Positions 1 to 12,189 of a stretch of DNA of 64,000 nucleotides are shown in pieces. Below the pieces are notes generated by a model, which had not been told where the DNA came from, did no database searches, and worked only from the letters and a program-made list of their open reading frames with translations. Within the stretch, counting starts at the first letter, position 1. Each line of letters begins with the position of its first letter. The DNA lies in assembly GCF_905475345.1 (NCBI RefSeq), contig NC_066591.1, positions 8,615,001 to 8,679,000 of the forward strand, in the 5' to 3' direction. The stretch is from Vespula vulgaris (lineage: Eukaryota > Arthropoda > Insecta > Hymenoptera > Vespidae). The position numbers were made by a program, and so were the translations under genes.

Positions 1-569
1 TTGTTCAATTCTTATTGCTCTCTAATTATTTTACATTAACAGAAACACTAAAAAGAAAAAAGAAAAAAAGAAAATGTACGTGGAATGAAATTTCACTCCC
101 AGATTAATCGCAATATTATTTCTAATCACTACAATTGTTCTACTTTACATAATAAAATATTTGTATGAAGTTTTTAATTTCCAAAAATTAAAGAAAAAAA
201 AAAGAAAAAGAAAAGAAAAATATATCGAGCTAAAATTTCACTCGTGATAGCATCAACGTTTAAAGGATTAAGTTTGTACGTTAAGTAAAATATAAAATAA
301 AATTAAGGTTCTACGATGCGAATCACCTGACTACCATTACGCTCAAAAATACTTATTTTCGACTATCAATAATTACTTGTTCGTATTAGAAAGGTTGCTC
401 TTATAGTGTTAGAATTACCGGCTTTCTACGCAACCGATCAAAACTTGCCTACGAAACTTGCTTTTATCATTATCATCATCATCATCATCATCATTATCAT
501 CATTATCATTATCATTATCATCATAATCATCATCACCATCATCATCATTATCATCATTGTCATTATTAA

Positions 570-644
<75 letters not shown>

Positions 645-1079
645 TATTATTATTACTCTCGTACAGGCTGCGAGAATCTAATGTTACGTTTTGATACTTG
701 TATATACGATAAAATGTACATCGTTATCAAATCAAATCATAGGCCGTACCAGCTAAATATTTAGCGCGACCAAAATCAAAAAAATAAAATCAATTACTGG
801 CATTTTACGACGAAGCGCTGCAAACTAATAAACAAGACATAATCACATCGTTAAAAAAATGTGTACATATATATATATATATATACACATATACATACAT
901 ACGTATAAATATATACATATAAATATATATTATTTTTTTTTATTAAAAATTATATTATATAATTAATGGAAGAAGAAAAATGGAGAAGAAAAATATGTGA
1001 GAGAGAAAAAGAAAAGAAAAAAAGTTTCTAATTTGCAGCGCCGTCTGTCTTTCTCTCTCTATTTAGAAAAAGTGTCGAC
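1..1079. other. Left-edge intronic or downstream region of the troponin I gene
   Basis: This block lies 3' of the last troponin I exon I can identify, on the minus strand. The gene's constant C-terminal exons are not visible here, so it is probably intron leading out of the window. It holds a long ATC/ATT microsatellite and a short (TA)n tract near 867-890. I see no other gene. The long open frame over the microsatellite is an isoleucine artefact. Confidence 0.5.
464..657. repeat. ATC/ATT trinucleotide microsatellite
   Basis: The block begins as (ATC)n with scattered ATT and becomes almost pure (ATT)n. Its open frame encodes only isoleucine with rare substitutions, so it is not a gene. Confidence 0.95.
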
Positions 1080-1180
1080 CTCAAAATCCTTCTTGGCAAC
1101 TTCGTATTCAAGGTCGTACTTCTCCCCCTCGAGAACGTTGATCCTCTTATGATACTGGATCAGTATGGACTTGACGTTGG
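1080..1180 (-). CDS. wupA: Troponin I alternative exon (downstream copy of an exon-6 pair)
   Basis: This 101-nt exon follows the acceptor ttttgacag and ends before gtcgac. Joined to the constant exon it reads A-N-V-K-S-I-L-I-Q-Y, then EGEKYDLEYEVAKKDFE. It has the same length, phase and core (YDLEYEV-KKD-E) as the exon at 3267-3367, as expected for mutually exclusive exons of the Drosophila exon 6 class. Its donor, gtcgac, is weak compared with gtactt at the other copy, so this copy may need an activator. The frame closes with a stop soon after the donor, so splicing is required. Confidence 0.82.
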
Positions 1181-1922
1181 CTGTCAAAATTCGAAGTCAT
1201 CTTCAGAATCATAATCGCGATTTAACGTTTTTCATTTTCGATCTTTGATCTAAACGAAACGATATCTACATATTCGAATGTATCTATCGACGAAAAATAA
1301 GCGTTACGATTCTTGGAATGACTTCGTCGACGAGATACGATTCTTTTCTATTTCAAGAAAATATCGAATAGAGAAGGCAAAAAAAGAAAAGAGGACTGGT
1401 TTATAAAGGGTGGAGGGGAGGGGAGAATTTCGAAATGAACGTATGTACGTATTGGAAATGAAAATTTATAGGTAGAAAATTAAAATCGTTGTAAATCGAG
1501 TAAATTGTTTGAGATAATGTAGATAAAAAAGAAAAAACCGATGTTATACGTATGTGCATATGTAACATATACAGGATAGGTCAAAATTTCCTAGGAGATA
1601 TTAATAATCAATTATTCTTCTAAATCGAAACTTTTTTAGGCTAATTTCATTTTTCAGATTGTTAAATGACAAACTTAACTATAAGCTTAAAAACGTCACG
1701 AAAAAGAGTAATCGATTTTTATACTCACGTAGAAACATTTGATCCATACTGTATACGTGTACATATATGTATATGTATATATATATATTTATATATTTAT
1801 ATATTTATATATATATACATATTTATATATATATATGTTGTGTTTGTTCATAATAATGCATCACAATATTTAAAAACATTGATTATCGCGATCGATGATA
1901 ATATATATGTATACATACATAC

Positions 1923-1969
<47 letters not shown>

Positions 1970-2323
1970 CTCTAATTTTAAATTTCGTTTGATTATTAGA
2001 CAAACAACATTTTATATAAAAATCGACGACACAAATTGTCCTGGCCAGGCATTGATAAAGGATAAAGACGATAACAAAAAAAAAGATCAAAAGATAAGGC
2101 AAAGGATCGCGAGCACATAAATTTGCAAAATTGCATAAAAGGATAAAATGCAAATAGAAAAGAGTAAAGAAACAAAGTGATGCCGTTGCTGTTAAATAAA
2201 GTATGTATGTATGTTTTTTTGTGTTTGGCTAGAGAGATAGAGAGAGACAGAGAGAGAGAGAAAAAAAGAGAGAGAGAGATAGCGATAGGAAGAGAGAGAG
2301 AGAGAGAGAGAGAGGGGGGAGAG

Positions 2324-2354
<31 letters not shown>

Positions 2355-5300
2355 GATAAATATTGAAACGTAGCGATAGAATGCGAAGCTCGTGTCCCGA
2401 TGCCCGGTCGCAAAATCGTGAAAAATCGATTGATTAGTTGATATATAATTATTATTTTTTTTATAACAAAATAATAAAAGTAAGAGTTATAATTTTTAAA
2501 TTAAAATGTAAAGTATTCATTGTCGAAATAATATCTAATTTATTTATTTTTGTATGTATTAGCAGAAATGAAATAGAAAAAAATGCTGTAAACAAAATCT
2601 TGAATTGTACGCTCTTTAACGATAATATCTTTTATAAATATACTGTTGCAATTTTGAAAACATAAAAAAATAAAAACAAGACAAATTCATCACACTAAAT
2701 TTAATATTTTTTATCGGGAAGATAATTGTTTTGTAATAAATTAAAATAAAAATTAAAAAGAAAAGAAATTTTGTTTTAAACATCAGATAAATAAATTAAA
2801 TAAAAAAATGAAATAAATTAGAAATAAAAAAAGTAATTTTAATTTTATAATACTTTCACGCTATAATTATAATAAGTATATTATTTTGATTCTGAGAAAA
2901 TAAAAATGTAGCTAAATTTTATATTTATTATTACAAAATAAACAAATCACTGTCAATAGTGTTCGTCACGTTAGAGATTTTTTTTCTAGGTTAGTGTCAC
3001 GTATAAAAAAAAAAAGAAAAAGAAATTTCATTGATAATATCGAGAGGCTCTAACTGCTGAAAAAAAAAAAATTAAAATAAATACATAAAATAAAAAAGAT
3101 AAAAGAAAAAAATAATAGTATGCGCAACCGGGCAAGAGCACTGCATTAATATGTAATAGAAAAAATGGCAACAACATTGAGCGCTCATTATTTGATAACG
3201 TTATTATAAATGCTCGTTATTCGGACTAGTCGCCCGTATTCTTGTGTACTATTCTCTCTGAAGTACCTCGTAATCCTTCTTCTTAACGACATATTCAAGG
3301 TCGAATTTTTGATCCTCCAATGACGTGATCCTATTGTGGTACTCGCGTAGCACACGTTTCACTGTTTCTGCGTGAGAGTTAATTAGAGAAGACATAAAGA
3401 CAAGAATTGTGAACTATTATAAAACCGAAACTGTGTGAGTCTTTGTTTTCCATTTAGAGTTGACTTTTTTCTTTTTTTTTTCCTTTTTGTTTTCTTTTTT
3501 CTTTTTCTTTCCTTCTAGCTTTTTTTTTCTATCAACTCTTTTTTGCCGACATATTTCGTCAATAACGCGTGTTGATATATTTTGGTATTTGTTTATATAA
3601 TATAATATTAAATAGAAATTAAAAAAAAAAAAAGAGGAAATTGGGAGGACCGATAATTTCGTATTTGCACGCCTGTTTATGGAGTGGAGGAGGAGGAAGA
3701 GGTGGTTAGGAGAATGGGAAAAATTATATCAATTATAAATAATAATCGTCGATGATACCTAATAAATAAATAAGTATAGATACATATATATATATATATA
3801 CATATATATATGTATATATATATGTATATATGTATGTATGTATGTATATCTGCGTACATACAATACTATATAAATATTGAGCCGCAAAAAGATCTCATTT
3901 TTGAGATAATCGTTTCAAAAAGATATATATCTAAATATCTGTAAATAATCTTTTTCCTCCAAGATTTATCTTAGAAGACGTATTTATGTACGTATATGTA
4001 TGTATATGCATCGCAAAATGATCTCGTTTTTGAGATAATCTTTATGAAAAAATATATATCTAAATATTTATAAATAATCTTCTTTTTCTAAGATTTATCT
4101 CAGAAGATCTATGATCTGCATCATACATATATAATATATTAAAAAGATTTCATTTACGAGATAATTCTTGACAAAAAAGAATTATCTAATATTAAGTATC
4201 TATAAACCAATTTTTAAAAGAGATGATCGGCTATTGGAGAAATGAAGTCGATTATAAATCTTTCCTGGAGATAAATACTTTAGGTAGAATATTTTCTCCA
4301 AAGTATAAATAATGAATAATATAAATAACGAGTAGATAATGTAATATAACTTTGATCATACGATATCGGAGTTGCGAAAGTTCGAAATCGAAATACGCAA
4401 ATAATTTGAGGATTACGAGTTCAATCAAGATATAGAAAGGATAGATGAAAAGAGAGGGCAAAATACCTTCGTTAGCATCATCGACGTTCCTTGGTTTTCC
4501 ACAACGTTCCTCGATGATACGTCTTCTTTCAGCGGCTTTTCTTTCTTGCTCCTTTTTCAATTCTTCCGCAGCTTTTTTACGCAACAAGAGCTGTCAAAAA
4601 ATAAATAATAATAAAAACTTAATAATCTGTGTGTGTGCGTGCGTCTATACATAATAAAATTATAAGTTATAATTAATTAAAACATTTAAAAAATTATTTG
4701 TAAAATTACGGAATGTAAAATAAATTTATATATTAAATATTATTAATATATGTAAACTACATGTATTAAAAATTACAAATATATGTAAATTACATAATTA
4801 TTACAAAAAAGATAATTATGTAAAATTAATCGTGTAAAATAAATTTATTAAATATTAAAAATATATTACTGTATATAAATTATGTTATATCATCTGTAAA
4901 TATATAATTATTATCAAAATAATTAGGTAAAATTAATTATGTAAAATAAGATTATTAAATATTAAAAATATATTATTATTATATTAAAAAGAAATTATAC
5001 TCACACACACATATATATATATAAGTATAATTTAAATAATAATAATATTATACCCATGTTATCTATATATATATAAATTATATATAAAATATAAATTAAT
5101 ATAAAAAAAATTGATTTCAATAATTAGCAACAACAACAACAAAGAAGTTTGTATATTTACAATTAGAAAATAAAATATATACTAACCCTGAGTTTCTTCT
5201 TCCTGTCAGGGGTCATGAAACCTTTCTTAGCCTTCTTAGCTTTGGAAGCCTCTTCGAGGCGGGCTCGGACCTCAGCCCTCTTCCTATCGGTCTCCGCCTG

Positions 5301-7317
5301 TTTCCTCTTCTTTTCCTGCATTAATCGTGTAAACACGTTCTTTAAATACTCTACTAATTCTAACGCTTTAAATACAGCACTGTGCTTGGAAGCCATTTAT
5401 TCGGTTATCAGATATATCCAGTACTTTTGAAAACCTATTCTTGATAAAATTAATAGAAAATTGAAAGATAGAAAAGATAGTATACTAATTCTAATGATAT
5501 TATTATAATAAAGAAAAATTTTAAGAAAAACAAAAGTCGACTGTGATTAGCAATAATATATGTCTCTAATATATCTAATGATTTTGTTTTTTTTTTAATC
5601 TATAATTCCAATTTTTATCAGACAATTGGTATTTTTTATTTTAAAATATGTTTTTAATTATATAGAAAAAAGAAGGTATATGAAAGATTGAAAATACGTA
5701 AATAATAAAAATATAGAAATTATAGAAATTATTATTATAAGAAGTAAAGATTTGAAAAGTTTCGAGAAACGATGATGATAACAGTGTAAAGAAAATAAGT
5801 TCCTAATATAGGATTAGAAAGAAACATTGATAGTCGAATTCTTCCGAATGATCTTTCCATCGGAGATAAGTTCGCGATACTTCGATAGTTCCATCTCTTT
5901 TACGTACATCCTCAAGACGCTTCCTCTGTAAAAAAAAGAAAGAGAAAAAGAGATTAGAAAAAATTCGTCCATTGGAAATAACTCGAGATAAACACGATAC
6001 TCGAAATGAACTTTGAAACAGCAATGAATTCAGCAAAAAATATTTCTTATAAATCGATTCACAAAGACGTTTCGAGTTTCGTTTTTAACAAATGTTTTGC
6101 AAAAGCATTGAACAAAGCAGTATATTTATAGCGTTAATTTTAACGATACTGAAACGATCGTATTTTCGAAAAATATATTTTTTCTTTTGTATAAAAAGCT
6201 AAAATACAGCACATGCTATAAATATATATGTATATATATTTATTTATTATTTGTTCAGAAATATTTAAATTAACAAAAGCTTAAAGATTGTTCAAAGCAT
6301 ATAAAATAAGGCAATAATTAACATAACGTTTGTGTTGTACATTTTATGATATTATGTTATATGAGGTTATGTTACGTATATTTTCTACAAGGAAGATAAA
6401 TAATTAACATGCAAGAATAATATTTCTTTGTATTTTTTTATGTTTTATTTTCTTCATGGAGAATGCCATTTTTACGTGCGAGCATCGTATCTACTTTACC
6501 GGTAGCTCTCTGCATTTCCATCCTTGTCTATCGACGATATTTGCGTGTTCAGATTTGTGATTTCTTTCTATTGATGATTTTTTTTGTTCTAATGATTGTT
6601 TCGAAAAAACAGAAACGATAGGGAGACAGAGGAAAAACTCGAAATATCGATATGAAGAATCGATATATCGGTTGGAAAAATAAAAAAAAAATAAACTCTC
6701 TTTTGTGTGAGAGTGATCAAAATATAAAAAGTTCCAAAAGAGAGATGGGGTGAGTGAGGGTCAGGACAAAGTAAGCAAACACGTAACGTTCGTATTTAAA
6801 TTTTTCTATAAAAACAAAAATAGATAAAGGAAAAAAATATTATAGAGGAAAAAAAACCAACTAAAAACAGAAAAAACAAAAAAGTGAGGTTCAGTCTATT
6901 CGAAACCTCGACAAAAAAAATTTCAAAAAGTACAATTTTCTACTTCGAAGTCCATTACTATGTAAAAAATGAGAAAAACTACGATATCAAAATAAAATTT
7001 TATACTATTCTAACAAAAATAGTATAAAATTAATATCTTTCGTATTTTTCTTAATACATAGTAAACTTCTTTATATCTCAGTTCGCAAATGTCAAACATC
7101 TAATTCTAATAAAGAGGACAAGAAGAAGAACGAGCATAGAAGACACACAAAATCCGTACCTTTAAATTCATAATTCATACTAGAATCCAAAATCGAAAAA
7201 GGGATTTATTGATTGGGGATCGCCAGTGACGAATGTTCCATAATTAGATGTAGAAATGATCCACGATGAGTAATGAAAAGAAAAGAAATAATAATTGATG
7301 ATCAAATAATAATAATC

Positions 7318-7378
<61 letters not shown>

Positions 7379-7470
7379 GCAATCAATCTAATAATCTAAT
7401 CTATTAGATTTCAACGATATTCATTTACATATCATTCGTTCGATACTCACCTAACCTCATCGTCCGCCAT
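1080..7470 (-). CDS. wupA: Troponin I (wupA type), N-terminal and central exons, partial
   Basis: Troponin I is the actin-binding inhibitory subunit of the striated-muscle thin filament. The minus strand carries, in order: a start exon (7499-7456, ATG at 7470, MADDE); a probable microexon (5925-5908, RKRLED); a constant exon (5315-5187) with the TnI signature KAKKAKKGFMTP and ending KKKLR; a constant exon (4590-4467) running LLLRKKAAEELKKEQERKA to EERCGKPRNVDDANE; and two alternative 101-nt exons (3367-3267 and 1180-1080). Frames join across every junction, and each intron is GT-AG. The constant exons match arthropod troponin I closely from memory of the family. The product is cytosolic and myofibrillar. 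The C-terminal exons carrying the VNDLRGKF stretch and the tail are not seen, so the gene continues past the left edge. The total is about 150 residues here, against about 200 in the family. Confidence 0.93.
1570..1753. mobile_element. MITE copy 1 of a TA-flanked family
   Basis: This element of about 180 bp is bounded by TA on both sides. It begins CAGGATAGGTCAAAATTTCC and ends with the inverted partner ATTTGATCCATACTG. It has no coding capacity. The inner arms include the family motif GAAAAAGAGTAATCGATTTT. TA flanks suggest mobilisation by a Tc1/mariner-type transposase. It lies in a troponin I intron. Confidence 0.7.
2231..2356. repeat. (GA)n microsatellite
   Basis: An impure GAGA tract of about 126 bp with interruptions, within a troponin I intron. 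Both strands show artefactual Arg/Glu or Ser/Leu open frames. Confidence 0.9.
3267..3367 (-). CDS. wupA: Troponin I alternative exon (upstream copy of an exon-6 pair)
   Basis: This 101-nt exon lies between acceptor ctctcacgcag and donor gtactt. Joined to the last constant exon (phase 1) it reads E-T-V-K-R-V-L-R-E-Y-H-N-R-I, then LEDQKFDLEYVVKKKDYE. It is a diverged duplicate of the exon at 1080-1180. Skipping both copies or including both (202 nt) would break the frame, which favours mutually exclusive use. Further copies may lie off the left edge. Confidence 0.82.
3880..4225. repeat. Degenerate tandem repeat, about 130-bp unit
   Basis: Two good copies begin near 3881 and 4010 and share TTTTTGAGATAATC, then ATATATATCTAAATAT, then AAGATTTATCT-AGAAGA. 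A shorter, more diverged third copy begins near 4140. They lie in the troponin I intron between the alternative and constant exons. Confidence 0.7.
4690..5000. repeat. AT-rich degenerate repeat block
   Basis: Variants of ATTATGTAAAATTAAT and AAATATTAAAAATATATTA recur several times, in the intron between the two constant troponin I exons. No coding signal. Confidence 0.55.
5908..5925 (-). CDS. wupA: Probable 18-nt troponin I microexon (RKRLED)
   Basis: A pyrimidine-rich acceptor (ttttttacag) is followed by six codons in phase 0 and then a strong donor, gtacgt. Spliced between MADDE and EKKRKQAET it gives a continuous charged helix. Because it is a multiple of three, it could be optional: the start exon also joins in frame directly to 5315. 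The frame stays open for 35 further codons past the donor, so a longer exon cannot be excluded, but that extension does not look like troponin I. Confidence 0.6.
7316..7378. repeat. (AAT)n microsatellite
   Basis: A nearly pure trinucleotide array of about 63 bp just downstream of the troponin I start exon on the minus strand, within the intron. Confidence 0.95.
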
Positions 7471-7870
7471 GTTGGTGCCTGCTTCTTACGCGCGTCTACC
7501 TAAAAATAAAAAAAATAAAAAATAAATAACATTAATTACATATATATATATATAACTATCTGTGTGTGTATGTATGTGTATATCGATTTTGAATTGTACA
7601 TAGAATTGAACAGAATTAAAAGTTTATTCGAACAAAAAAATATTCTTTTTTTGACAAATTTTCAACAATTTTTCGATGACATTTTGAATACTTTCATCAT
7701 GATAATATTCCATAAGCCTAAATTTCTTCGTTTATCTCACGATGCAAGAAACTTCATCGCGGATGGGGTATAGAATATCGAAAGAGTAAAAATAGATGTT
7801 CAGCATCCCCACTTTTCAAAAGGTCTCGTAACGTTGAGTCGGTTTGGCTACGTCGGTATATCAGGGCGAT

Positions 7871-7880
7871 CCAAATTTGG
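7871..7880. promoter_or_regulatory. Perfect CArG-box match in troponin I intron
   Basis: The palindrome CCAAATTTGG fits the serum response factor consensus CC(A/T)6GG. It sits about 0.4 kb upstream of the troponin I start exon, within the first intron if the 9420-9533 exon is used, in a small GC-richer island (7800-7890). SRF and MEF2 commonly act in muscle gene introns, but a single ten-base match is weak evidence. Confidence 0.35.
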
Positions 7881-8457
7881 ATCCAACACGCTGCTGTAGA
7901 TCTCTTTTTCTCTCTTTCTCTCTATCCCTCCCCTCTCTTTACTCACATCATCTTACACATACCAACTTCGATCCAACGTCAAATAGTGAAAACTTGATCT
8001 CACAGAGATATTTTTGAATAATACTGAGATTTATGTAAGATCATTCCAATGTTTACTATTATATTTCGATCTCGAATTAAAGAGTCAAAATTATTTATAT
8101 TAAAATTTCTAATTTTATTGGTGATCTTTCATCGATATTTTTTGAGATCAAAAAAATTAAAGAATTTATGTATGAATAAATAAAACAGAGACAAAATAGA
8201 ATGATCGATGCCCAAGAAAAAAATTTGTCGAGATTGGAGATTCGAGTATTACGTTTCTTCAAAGAAATATAGTTTAGAACATAATAATAATAAAATAATG
8301 AAATTTATGGGAAACGTTGCCATGTTAGATTTATTCTTATTCCTAAACGTTGCTACCTCTACGAATATACATACATACCCATAGACATATATTTTCACAG
8401 TTAGAATCTTGCAGACTTTCCAACATTTATATTCGTGAAAGAGTGTGCAAGATATCT

Positions 8458-8459
8458 CC

Positions 8460-8498
<39 letters not shown>

Positions 8499-8550
8499 CC
8501 TCTCTTTCTCTCTCTCTCTCTCTATCTATCTATCTTTCTCTCTCTCTTGC
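8458..8550. repeat. (CT)n microsatellite
   Basis: A long CTCT tract with TTTC interruptions. A second shorter tract lies at 8723-8755. No coding content. Confidence 0.92.
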
Positions 8551-8719
8551 CAAGTATAGATTCTCATCTCATTCCTAAGCTATTCTAAGCACACAACGAA
8601 CCGACAAGAAATTACAACTAAACTCTGCTGTGCGCTTGCTACATACTCTAACTCTCCGAGGTCATACACAGAAAAATCTATTTGCTATTATAAAAATAGA
8701 AATAATATTCTACTTTTTC

Positions 8720-8758
<39 letters not shown>

Positions 8759-9419
8759 CCTTTTTCTTTTCAATATTTCGTAAAAAACTTCATGAATTTT
8801 AGAAAAATAATGGAAAAAAAGAAAAAAGGGAAAAGAAAAAAGAAAAACTTTATTTGAGTTTATTTCTCCAGTAAGTATTATAAAAAAAAAAAAATAGTAG
8901 AAAAGCATAAAAAGTAAAATAAACAGAAATTGAATAATTTCAGAAAAAAGTAGAAAGTATGTATTTTACTAAATAAAAAATAATCGGAAATTAATACTAA
9001 TTTTAAAAGAATTTACTCACTTAATAAAACAATCAAGAAACACTATATTAAACTGACGTTTATGACATGAAACTAATAACCTTTGCCTCTTTCTTTCTCT
9101 TTCTCTCACACGCACACACACATACACACACACATATCTTATATACATTTATGTGAATCCATAAAAAATATCAGTATCAATACATAATATATGTATATAC
9201 ATATAGATATAGAAAGATTAATGCATGCGAGATCACCTTTCACTGACACTCGAAACGGCGAACATAAATGTCCTTGAAAATGATCGATAAACGCACATAA
9301 AAATTCTACTTTTTCGAACAACTCTTTTTCATTTTTGTAATATTCAAGAAATAAAGAATATCTTTTCGCGAAAAGAAAAAACAGGCAAAAAAAGTAAAAA
9401 AAAATAACGAGCTGCTTAC

Positions 9420-9533
9420 CTTGATAAGAACGAGCTGGCTTCGAACTAGCCAACCGGACGTTAGGCAGCTGACTGTGCCTTTCTTGTGCGCCTTCATCGC
9501 GTGCCTTCTTCTCAGCACGTTCACGTGGTCCTT
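9420..9533 (-). other. Candidate internal 5' untranslated exon upstream of troponin I
   Basis: This 114-nt GC-richer block lies between a plausible acceptor (cattggttgttag) and a strong donor (gtaagc) on the minus strand, 1.9 kb upstream of the troponin I start exon. Two frames are open across it. The charged one begins GPRERAEKKARDEGAQE, but when spliced to the start exon at 7499 it meets a stop before the ATG. I therefore read it as a leader exon. It could instead belong to an alternative N terminus or to an unrelated transcript. Confidence 0.45.
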
Positions 9534-9934
9534 CTAACAACCAATGAAAAGCCGCAATCGCTTGTAAGCATTTTTAGACGAGAGCTGTGCTTTGCTCGTT
9601 GCCAAAAATAAATTTGAAAGTGAAAACGGAGCTGGGTCTTCCTCTCGATCGTTAACTCGATCGACGTTCGATTGATCGTTTTGCGTTTCGATATTATAAT
9701 CTTTCTTTCAAAATCTATCAAAAAATTTGTAATAAGTAGTTACAAAATATTTTTCATTTATATTTATGAAAAATAAATTGCTTACAAATCGTGTATATAA
9801 ATAAATATTATATATATTTACATATGATATAGTATTTTATGTCGATAGAATGAAACGATAGATCTATGAATCACGCATCATTCCTTTCAATTGATTTACA
9901 AATAAGAATATATGTATAATTATGTTATGAGTAA

Positions 9935-9936
<2 letters not shown>

Positions 9937-9975
<39 letters not shown>
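9937..9975. repeat. (TA)n microsatellite
   Basis: A pure TA dinucleotide run in AT-rich DNA upstream of the candidate troponin leader exon at 9420-9533. Confidence 0.9.
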
Positions 9976-9985
<10 letters not shown>

Positions 9986-10563
9986 AGTATAATAATAATA
10001 TGTAAATGATGTAGTATAGTAATAATGATATATATAGTACAGTAATAACAATATATATAGTTAGTAGACTAATGTGTACGTTGTGGAATAGTTGATGAAA
10101 ATTTCACGAGTTTAGTATCAAAATGATTAAACACGGAAAAGATATTATTAATCTGTTCACGTTCAAAATTTATTCGACTACGACAGCTGCTTGGCACTAA
10201 ACGTGCTAAAGCTGATGAAAACGTTGACGCTTAAACATAAAGTTCTAACGTGTTTCGGAAGAACTACGTCATCCTAATTCACCTGATTCATTTAAACCTA
10301 GAATCGAGGGAAACATAATGTGATATTTAGAAATCATTTATAGGATTAGAAATCAATATTATCTAGACAACAATATTAACACGATTCTTTTGATTTTTAA
10401 AAGTTATTTAAATATTATAAAAAAAAAATATTTTGTCTGTACGTGTGTGTGTATGTGTATCACAACAGGAACACTTTATATAATAATAAAAAAAATTACT
10501 ATGTATCATAATTAAATAAATATTTTTGCGTAAAATTATAAGCATTCTGTAAGTAGTAACTAC

Positions 10564-10664
10564 CTCTATTGGTCAGCCAAAGGAGTAGGTGTCGCTGTTT
10601 GATCGGACAAGTAGTAAAAGCAGTTAAAACAGACAACGGTCGGTAAAGAGAAACAGACGTTTCA
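10564..10664 (-). other. Candidate further upstream leader exon or transcription start
   Basis: On the minus strand, GAG followed by gtagtt gives a donor. About 100 nt upstream is TTTCAGTGAAAC, which fits either an acceptor (tgttatttcag) or an insect initiator (TCAGT). The block is richer in GC than its surroundings and has no long open frame. It could be the first or second leader exon of troponin I; this is inference from position and splice-like signals only. Confidence 0.3.
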
Positions 10665-11589
10665 CTGAAATAACAGTCTCGTCAAAAGATGGCGAAAGTT
10701 ATGAAAATTGATTTAAAAACATTATGCTCTTATACCTCTAGAGATTCGTAACGGCGATAACATATATCATACTCGTTATTTCAAGATAAAGTAAATAAAT
10801 CTTTTACCTGATATAATCTAACAAAATAATTATCGAATAAAAGATTTATATTCATTAATCTCACTTCATTACTATATTAACTCTGTTGTATCATATGAAT
10901 GAATTTGAACTTGAAATGATCGAATGATTTCTTCAAGTATTTATATAGTATATAAATTTATAGTATATATATTTATGTATCTATTTATATAGTATTATAT
11001 ATAGTTATTATATATAGTTATATATAGTTATATATAGTATTTATATATGTATATGTACATATATATATATATTTAATTTTTTATTTTTGTCATCGAATAG
11101 AATGAAAAAATAAAAAAATTAGTCTCAATCATAATAATAATTATATATTACATATTACTAATCCATTAGAAGTATTGAAATAATATATACAATATATTAT
11201 TAATGATATAGTTATATATACTATACGTTACTAATACTCTATATACACATATATTTCTTATATATAAATATATAAAAAAATATATCAAATACATACACAT
11301 ACACACCCACACACACACACATATGTATATGCTAATACTATTAAAAAAGTATCATCCATTTTGTAAGCAGAAATATCACTCACAAAATAATATTATATAT
11401 AATATTCTATATAAGAATGATATATACATATAAACATGTGTGTGTGTATGTGTATGTGTGCATGTATATGTAATAAAAAAACATTAAAAGAGATGGACGC
11501 GCCGGCGTTGATCGTCGCAGCGATACCGTAACCTTTAACCTATTCCGTCGGCTTGTCGGTAAAACGAAGCTGCCGTTTCCCCTGTTGAG

Positions 11590-11645
11590 AACTAGCAGAG
11601 AGAAAGAGAGAGAGAAAGAGAGAGACAGAGAGAGAGAGAGAAGGA
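11590..11645. repeat. (GA)n microsatellite
   Basis: An impure GAGA tract inside one of the GC-richer islands, next to the TGACGTCA site at 11740. GAGA tracts can bind GAGA factor, but microsatellites of this kind occur throughout the window. Confidence 0.85.
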
Positions 11646-11739
11646 AGGGGTTGGCATGGAGGCAATGGTGGGGGCCAAAAGGTGGCTGTAAACCGAAGGT
11701 GATTGAACTGGCGTTCCTGTTGCCACGACGACGATCCCG

Positions 11740-11747
11740 TGACGTCA
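11740..11747. promoter_or_regulatory. CRE-type palindrome TGACGTCA (site 1)
   Basis: A perfect CREB/ATF full site in the larger palindrome CCCGTGACGTCACGGG, within the 11.5-11.95 kb island. Confidence 0.5.
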
Positions 11748-12189
11748 CGGGACAAACTGGGGTTTATGGGTGACCTACATTCTAAAAATAACCATCACCG
11801 ACCTCTCCCCTTCTACCACGTCTTCCACCCACTCATCCCCATACCCGTCACCACCACTACCACCACTACTAACACCACTTTTCTCTCTTCTTCGAGCGAG
11901 CAGTGTCGTTACGTCTAACCACGATAACCCTTTTGCGGCTCGTCTCTATTTCTTCCCCTCCCCCTTAACCCTTTCGTTGCACTCCTCTTCTATTTTAACC
12001 CTCTTTACTCTAGTATATTTATACATGTTTCTATAAACATTACTACTATAAAACATTGATTTGATGTTATAATAACAGTATTATTATTATTACGTGCACG
12101 TATAGATATATAAGAGATATATATGCTAATCTTTTATTAATCGAGTATTAATATGTTTGATAAGACGAAAAATATGATTTGATAGATTT

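Noticed and set aside
406..681. 91-codon open frame of almost pure isoleucine
   Set aside because: It is the translation of an ATC/ATT microsatellite with no start context or conserved protein.
5803..5907. Extension of the troponin microexon (VRKRDGTIEVSRTYLRWKDH)
   Set aside because: It begins with a strong donor (gtacgt) and does not resemble troponin I; kept only as an alternative.
9139..9540. 133-codon minus-strand frame as a protein gene
   Set aside because: Only the first 38 codons have coding-like composition and they end at a strong donor; the remainder is intron-like.
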